Shown one piece after another: positions 6,412 through 9,348 of a stretch of 9,348 nucleotides of DNA. Made by a program: the position numbers and the translations under genes. This stretch comes from an uncultured Clostridia bacterium. GTDB taxonomy: Bacteria; Bacillota; Clostridia; TANB77; CAG-508. Below the pieces are notes generated by a model. The model searched no databases, had not been told where the DNA came from, and saw nothing but the letters and a program-made list of their open reading frames with translations. The DNA is taken from assembly GCA_944392065.1 (NCBI GenBank), contig CALXVO010000045.1:1-9348 (forward strand), read 5' to 3'. Positions within the stretch are counted from its first letter, which is position 1. Each line of letters opens with the position of its first letter.

Positions 6412-7152
6412 TTATCCCTCTTTCTTTTGACTAAAATATTTTTCAGATATAGTATATATAAAAAACTTAGTACTTGGTTTTTCGTCAAACTTAAAATTAA
6501 AATAATCGTGAATTTTTTTCATATCTGTGTTTAAATACATTCGAGCTATCAATTTATCTATAGACCATTTTATAATTTTACTATTTTTTTTATGATATTT
6601 TTTTGCTACATTAAAATATATGTCTCTTTCCAGATTAAAAATATTAGTATTATTTTTAATTACTTCTATTATGGCATCGTTTAAATATTTATATGCTCCA
6701 TTATTTATATTGAAATTAAACTTCATTAACTCGTTACTTACATATAGCTTTATTTTTTCTATGCTATTGTATTCTTCTATCTGATTTAAACAATTTAAAA
6801 GTTTATTGATATTAATAGGTTTTGGAATTATATCATAAATATAGTTAAAATATTTTTTTTCTTTATTTTTATATAATTTTTCAATAAAACTTGACAATAT
6901 AATTATTTTTATATTAGGGAAATATTTATCTTTTTTTGATATCATGATATCTAAGACTTGTATCCCATTAATATGAGGCATCATTAAATCCAATAGCAAT
7001 ACATCTGGCTTATAATATTCTATAAGTTTGATTGCTTCACTACCATTTTCTCCAATGCCTACCAATTTTATATTCAAATTCTGTTTAATAATACGATTAA
7101 ATAGTTCTTTGACAAAATTTAAATCATCATCGATTATTAATATTGATATCAT
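6412..7152 (-). CDS. Spo0A-like response regulator
   Basis: This 246-residue protein has a receiver domain followed by a divergent Spo0A-type DNA-binding domain. Receiver signs are the acidic cluster IIDDD (residues 6-10), phosphorylatable D55 in LLLDLMMPHING, a Ser at 87/88 and K111 in IIPKPI. The C-terminal part (about 130-246) aligns by eye with Spo0A: GAYKYLNDAIIEVIKN, FNVAKKYHKKNSKIIKWSI, and a KPSTKFFIYTISEKY end like KPTNSEFIAMVADKL. In the recognition helix the Bacillus SRVERAIRH reads SKIIKWSID, so most DNA-contact positions differ and a different target is expected. The start at 7152 has AAAGG 11 nt upstream and fits receiver N-termini. An earlier ATG at 7203 lacks a binding site. 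No histidine kinase is adjacent. The signal peptidase gene follows 2 nt downstream. Confidence 0.85.
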   Translation of the reverse strand: MISILIIDDDLNFVKELFNRIIKQNLNIKLVGIGENGSEAIKLIEYYKPDVLLLDLMMPHINGIQVLDIMISKKDKYFPNIKIIILSSFIEKLYKNKEKKYFNYIYDIIPKPININKLLNCLNQIEEYNSIEKIKLYVSNELMKFNFNINNGAYKYLNDAIIEVIKNNTNIFNLERDIYFNVAKKYHKKNSKIIKWSIDKLIARMYLNTDMKKIHDYFNFKFDEKPSTKFFIYTISEKYFSQKKEG

Positions 7153-7203
7153 ATTACTCACAACCTTTAATAAATACAGCTTGAAATTTACAAATTTAAT
7201 CAT

Positions 7204-7231
7204 ATCATAAAATGTATAGAAAGTCTACCAA
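7204..7231 (-). promoter_or_regulatory. Candidate promoter of the Spo0A-like regulator gene
   Basis: On the minus strand TTGGTA (7226-7231) precedes TATGAT (7204-7209) with 16-nt spacing. The -35 lies inside the hairpin at 7220-7243, so that dyad could double as an operator. Confidence 0.35.
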
Positions 7232-7243
7232 AAGGTAGACTTT
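7220..7243. terminator. Hairpin between the XRE gene and the Spo0A-like gene
   Basis: AAAGTCTACC (7220-7229) pairs perfectly with GGTAGACTTT (7234-7243) around an AAAA loop. It sits just after the stop of the minus-strand XRE gene, so it probably ends or attenuates that transcript. The better T run (7241-7245) faces the plus strand, where no gene lies upstream; the minus side has only TTTCTA. Termination on the minus strand may be partial, or the dyad may bind a protein. Confidence 0.65.
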
Positions 7244-7255
7244 TTCTGATAAGAA

Positions 7256-7591
7256 TCAATTTATTTTTTTAAAACTTTCTATGAGGTTTTCTGCTACATT
7301 AAAAAATTCTTGTTGTGCTTTAGGATTTAGTTTCTTTATTTCTTTAAACATATCTTTATATTTTATTTCTAGTTGTTTATTCATGTCGAAATCATCCATT
7401 AATAAATAGTCATAAGAAGTATCTAATTCTTTTACTATCTTTCTTAATAAATTTAAAGAAGGTAGTTTGTTTTTCCTTTCAATATTAGAGATATAGCTTG
7501 CAACACTTCCAACTTTTTCGGCAAGTTCCTCTTGAGTTAAATTTCTTCTATTTCTAAGTTCTAATATTCTATCTCCTATTTTATTATCCAT
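7256..7591 (-). CDS. XRE-family transcriptional regulator, SinR-like
   Basis: This 111-residue protein has a canonical Cro/CI helix-turn-helix at about residues 4-63. Helix 2 and the recognition helix are in LTQEELAEKVGSVASYISNIE; the domain ends with the usual KELDTSYDYLL. The C-terminal ~45 residues (MFKEIKKLNPKAQQEFFNVAENLIESFKKI) form amphipathic helices that probably dimerise, as in SinR/SlrR and phage repressors. The ribosome binding site is weak (GGGG about 8 nt upstream). It is followed by a hairpin and then the Spo0A-like gene on the same strand. An autoregulatory palindrome may lie upstream (7619-7634). The target is unknown; the neighbouring operon is the natural candidate. Confidence 0.88.
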   Translation of the reverse strand: MDNKIGDRILELRNRRNLTQEELAEKVGSVASYISNIERKNKLPSLNLLRKIVKELDTSYDYLLMDDFDMNKQLEIKYKDMFKEIKKLNPKAQQEFFNVAENLIESFKKIN

Positions 7592-7618
7592 AATATTACC
7601 CCATTTACTTAAAACTAT

Positions 7619-7634
7619 AAATATGATAATATTT
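7619..7634. promoter_or_regulatory. Candidate operator palindrome upstream of the XRE gene
   Basis: AAATAT-GATA-ATATTT is a perfect 6+6 bp dyad. It lies 28 nt before the XRE start and next to a minus-strand TATAGT -10-like hexamer. In sequence this AT-rich a dyad can arise by chance. Confidence 0.3.
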
Positions 7635-7708
7635 TGAACCAGTTTTTAAAATAAATACATGAGAACAAAAATATTGCTCATAGTAACATTATGAATAAAA
7701 AATAAAAG

Positions 7709-7921
7709 CTAGTTTTCTCTGCAATATGTTTTTCTTAAGCAGTTTGCTTGGCTTTTTGTTAATCTCTGATTTACAACCGCCAATCCTAGTAAAGATTCAA
7801 TATTTTGCCATTTCATAGGTATACATTTTCCTTTTGCAGTTAATTCGACATAATCAATTAATTCTTCAAATATGTAATAGGGAATATTAAAATCTGGATT
7901 TACTGTATTTTCTTGTTTCAT
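7709..7921 (-). CDS. Small uncharacterised protein (70 aa)
   Basis: The start at 7921 is set by a strong GAGGAGG about 6 nt upstream; a longer in-frame reading to 7969 lacks a binding site and would run into the promoter. The protein is cytosolic and mostly helical (NIPYYIFEELIDYVELTAKGKCIPMKWQ, LGLAVVNQRLTKSQANCLRKTYCRE). It resembles small proteins of similar pattern (PYYIFEELIDYVELTAKGKC...LAVVN.RLT) that I associate with clostridial genomes, but I know no function. It has three cysteines and no metal-binding spacing. It is divergent from the XRE gene at 8059 with a shared 137-nt control region, so the regulator may control it. Confidence 0.75.
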   Translation of the reverse strand: MKQENTVNPDFNIPYYIFEELIDYVELTAKGKCIPMKWQNIESLLGLAVVNQRLTKSQANCLRKTYCREN

Positions 7922-7940
7922 AAATGCCTCCTCACAAGAT

Positions 7941-7969
7941 ATATTATCACTATTATCTTGAAAACACAA
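7941..7969 (-). promoter_or_regulatory. Candidate extended -10 promoter of the 70-aa gene
   Basis: On the minus strand TTGTGT (7964-7969) and TAATAT (7941-7946) are 17 nt apart, with the extended element TGA before the -10. The -35 match is weak. For the divergent XRE gene a plus-strand TATAAT (7992-7997) is visible without a convincing -35. Confidence 0.4.
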
Positions 7970-8058
7970 TAGTTATAAGAAAAAAGTTGCGTATAATCCC
8001 CTCGTGCATTTATGAATTTTGTTATAGTATTAATAGTTTAATAAATGGAGAGAGGAAA

Positions 8059-8298
8059 ATGTATTTATCTGATGCAATGCGTATAAGAATAAAAAAATTA
8101 ATGGAAGATAAAAAAATTAATGGAAATAAATTAGCTTTGAATTCGGGAATTAACCGTTCTAATATTAACCGATTTTTAAGAGGACAAAATAAATCGATAA
8201 CCATTGAAAGTATTGCACTCATTTGCCAAGCATTAGATATAACTTTAAAAGATTTTTTTGATGATAAGGTTTTTGAGAATGTTGATGTAAGTGATTAA
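8059..8298 (+). CDS. Small XRE-family helix-turn-helix regulator (79 aa)
   Basis: The protein is essentially one Cro/CI DNA-binding domain: AMRIRIKKLMEDKKINGNKLAL, then the recognition part SGINRSNINRFLRGQN, ending ALDITLKDFFDD. The start at 8059 has GGAGAGAGG 4-5 nt upstream. The in-frame open stretch back to 7924 has no binding site and overlaps the divergent promoter region, so it is not coding. No dimerisation domain is visible beyond the helix-turn-helix, as in many phage- and element-borne regulators. It is divergent from the 70-aa gene and followed by a terminator. Confidence 0.88.
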   Translation: MYLSDAMRIRIKKLMEDKKINGNKLALNSGINRSNINRFLRGQNKSITIESIALICQALDITLKDFFDDKVFENVDVSD

Positions 8299-8310
8299 AT
8301 TAACAAGCAA

Positions 8311-8345
8311 AAAGAGGGTTCCTATTTTAGGACACCCTCTTTATA
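8311..8345. terminator. Bidirectional terminator between convergent genes
   Basis: AAAGAGGGTTCCT (8311-8323) pairs with AGGA-C-ACCCTCTTT (8329-8342): 13 bp with one bulged C and an ATTTT loop. The plus side is followed by T-rich sequence. The minus side ends in TTTTT, so it should serve both the XRE gene and the minus-strand membrane-protein gene. Confidence 0.85.
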
Positions 8346-8370
8346 AATCTACTTTAATAGTTTTAAATAT

Positions 8371-8478
8371 TTATTTTATTAAATCACTATCAATAGAGGT
8401 AATTACACTATATAAACAATTCTTTTTAAACTGATTAGCAACTTTATCTAATTTGTATAAGGCTAAATATATAATCAT
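8371..8478 (-). other. In-frame open extension after the membrane-protein stop (35 codons)
   Basis: Directly after the TAA at 8479-8481 the same frame continues with ATG and 34 more sense codons (MIIYLALYKLDKVANQFKKN, then CLYSVITSIDSDLIK) to a TAA at 8371-8373, ahead of the shared terminator. It has no ribosome binding site of its own. It may be a former C-terminus cut off by a nonsense change, a readthrough extension, or chance. Confidence 0.3.
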
Positions 8479-9222
8479 TTAATTGTTAAATATTGGATTA
8501 TAATATTGATATATAACATTTTTTCTAACTAATTCGGGAGCTTGTCCGGAAGCAGTAATAGGGCGAATTAGTTTATCCTCCATCTGAATATAACAATTTA
8601 CTAATATAGTAGGTTGATTCATATATTCCAAAAATCTTATACAAGCTTCAGTCTCATAAAGCAATTCTTCCATTGTATTTGCATACAAATATAAATCATA
8701 GTTCAAAAGCCAGCCTTTTTTTGTTTTCCAACCAACAGTATAATCAGTATAAGTTTCTACAACTTTAAATAAATTTTTATCTTTATCTTCCCATTTTTCA
8801 AAGAAATATTTACAGTACCTTTCATTTATATCACTTTCATATACTTTATTGTCTATATAAGCATGTATTACATTATTATTAGTTACTTTAGATGTGTACT
8901 CAAAAAAACCATTACCCCAAAAATTTGTATCACTAGAAGTGAACTCTATATTGTTTCTGGAATAAGAGTCTAATTGTTTTAACATTTTAACTTGATTATT
9001 ATATGAATTAAAATAATATATTAAGTATGTTATTAACACAAAGACTAATAAATCATAAATAATTTTTATAATAAAATTTCTTCTTTTTTTCTTTAAAATA
9101 TTTTCCTTATTAGTAATATCTATAAACTTTTTTCTAATATCTATGCCATATTTTTCAACTATTTCTGCATCCTTACTCTCTATTTCATTCTTAATTTCTT
9201 TCCATTCTTTATCTTCACTCAC
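8479..9222 (-). CDS. Single-pass membrane protein of unknown function
   Basis: This 247-residue protein starts at a GTG with AGGTGA about 7 nt upstream. A charged, probably cytoplasmic N-terminus (about residues 1-48, ending in the basic KKKRRN) is followed by one membrane helix (about 49-71: FIIKIIYDLLVFVLITYLIYYF). The basic residues before the helix predict that the ~175-residue C-terminal part is outside the cell. That part is rich in Tyr, Trp and Asn (FWGNGFFEYTSKV, YTDYTVGWKTKKGW, LLNYDLYLYANTMEELLYETE) and looks like a mixed alpha/beta sensor or surface domain. I recognise no family. It has its own promoter and a shared terminator, so it is probably monocistronic. Confidence 0.75.
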   Translation of the reverse strand: MSEDKEWKEIKNEIESKDAEIVEKYGIDIRKKFIDITNKENILKKKRRNFIIKIIYDLLVFVLITYLIYYFNSYNNQVKMLKQLDSYSRNNIEFTSSDTNFWGNGFFEYTSKVTNNNVIHAYIDNKVYESDINERYCKYFFEKWEDKDKNLFKVVETYTDYTVGWKTKKGWLLNYDLYLYANTMEELLYETEACIRFLEYMNQPTILVNCYIQMEDKLIRPITASGQAPELVRKNVIYQYYNPIFNN

Positions 9223-9254
9223 TTCGAATCACCTAAAAAATAAAATTATAAATA

Positions 9255-9283
9255 ATAATAGCATATTTATATTTATTTTTCAA
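9255..9283 (-). promoter_or_regulatory. Extended -10 promoter of the membrane-protein gene
   Basis: On the minus strand TTGAAA (9278-9283) and TATTAT (9255-9260) are 17 nt apart, with TGC before the -10. The predicted start leaves a leader of about 25-30 nt before the GTG. The remaining 65 nt to the window end show nothing I can assign. Confidence 0.7.
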
Positions 9284-9348
9284 TTAATAAAAATGTTTAA
9301 ATAGAAAAGTACTTGAAAGTAAGGTTTAATTATAATATAATAATTTGT

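Noticed and set aside
7660..7681. ATGAG...CTCAT hairpin after the 70-aa gene as a terminator
   Set aside because: There are only five paired bases with a large interrupted loop, and the tail lacks a clear T run.
7854..7860. TTCGACA, a match to the Spo0A box
   Set aside because: It lies inside the coding region of the 70-aa gene, and a 7-mer match is expected by chance; the similar TTCGTCA at 6481-6487 is also inside a gene.
7924..8058. N-terminal extension of the 79-aa XRE protein
   Set aside because: There is no ribosome binding site at 7924, the sequence overlaps the divergent promoter region, and the helix-turn-helix begins right after the well-supported start at 8059.
1..9348. CRISPR array, tRNA, rRNA or complete insertion sequence
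   Set aside because: No regularly spaced direct repeats, no cloverleaf-like stretch with a CCA-type end and no transposase or integrase reading frame were seen.

Overview
The window is very AT-rich bacterial DNA, with lysine-, asparagine- and isoleucine-rich proteins, AGGAGG-type ribosome binding sites and SigA-type promoters with extended -10 boxes. Together with release factor 1, a Spo0A-family regulator, a SigE/SigK-like sigma factor and a YhaN-type ATPase, this points to a Clostridia-type Bacillota. The exact organism cannot be named from the sequence.

Left part (1-3159): the 3' end of a large membrane-anchored coiled-coil ATPase (YhaN/SbcC-like, 5' end outside the window), then release factor 1 (prfA). 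Between them lies a good promoter followed immediately by a terminator hairpin, which looks like an attenuated leader.

Middle part (3160-5760) looks accessory. It holds a sigma-70 family factor with an unusual ~150-residue C-terminal extension and its own promoter, then a ~140-nt stretch packed with inverted repeats. Next is a broken gene (in-frame TGA plus frameshift). Last is a small secreted protein gene, preceded by an 18-bp imperfect palindrome, enclosed by perfect 14-bp inverted repeats and closed by a strong terminator.

Right part (5777-9348): a minus-strand group made of a SinR-like XRE regulator, a Spo0A-like response regulator and a P-type signal peptidase I. The last two are tightly coupled. 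Further right come a divergent pair (a 70-aa conserved-looking small protein and a 79-aa XRE regulator) and a single-pass membrane protein of unknown function with its own promoter.

Working idea (inference): the Spo0A-like regulator, SinR-like repressor, signal peptidase and neighbouring signal-peptide protein could form a local secretion/development module. It would be analogous to, but not homologous in detail with, the Spo0A/SinR/sipW-tasA circuit of Bacillus. The most unusual DNA-level signals are the inverted repeats enclosing the secreted-protein gene, the structured stretch at 4398-4580, and a 154-nt run without a single G or C inside the ATPase gene.
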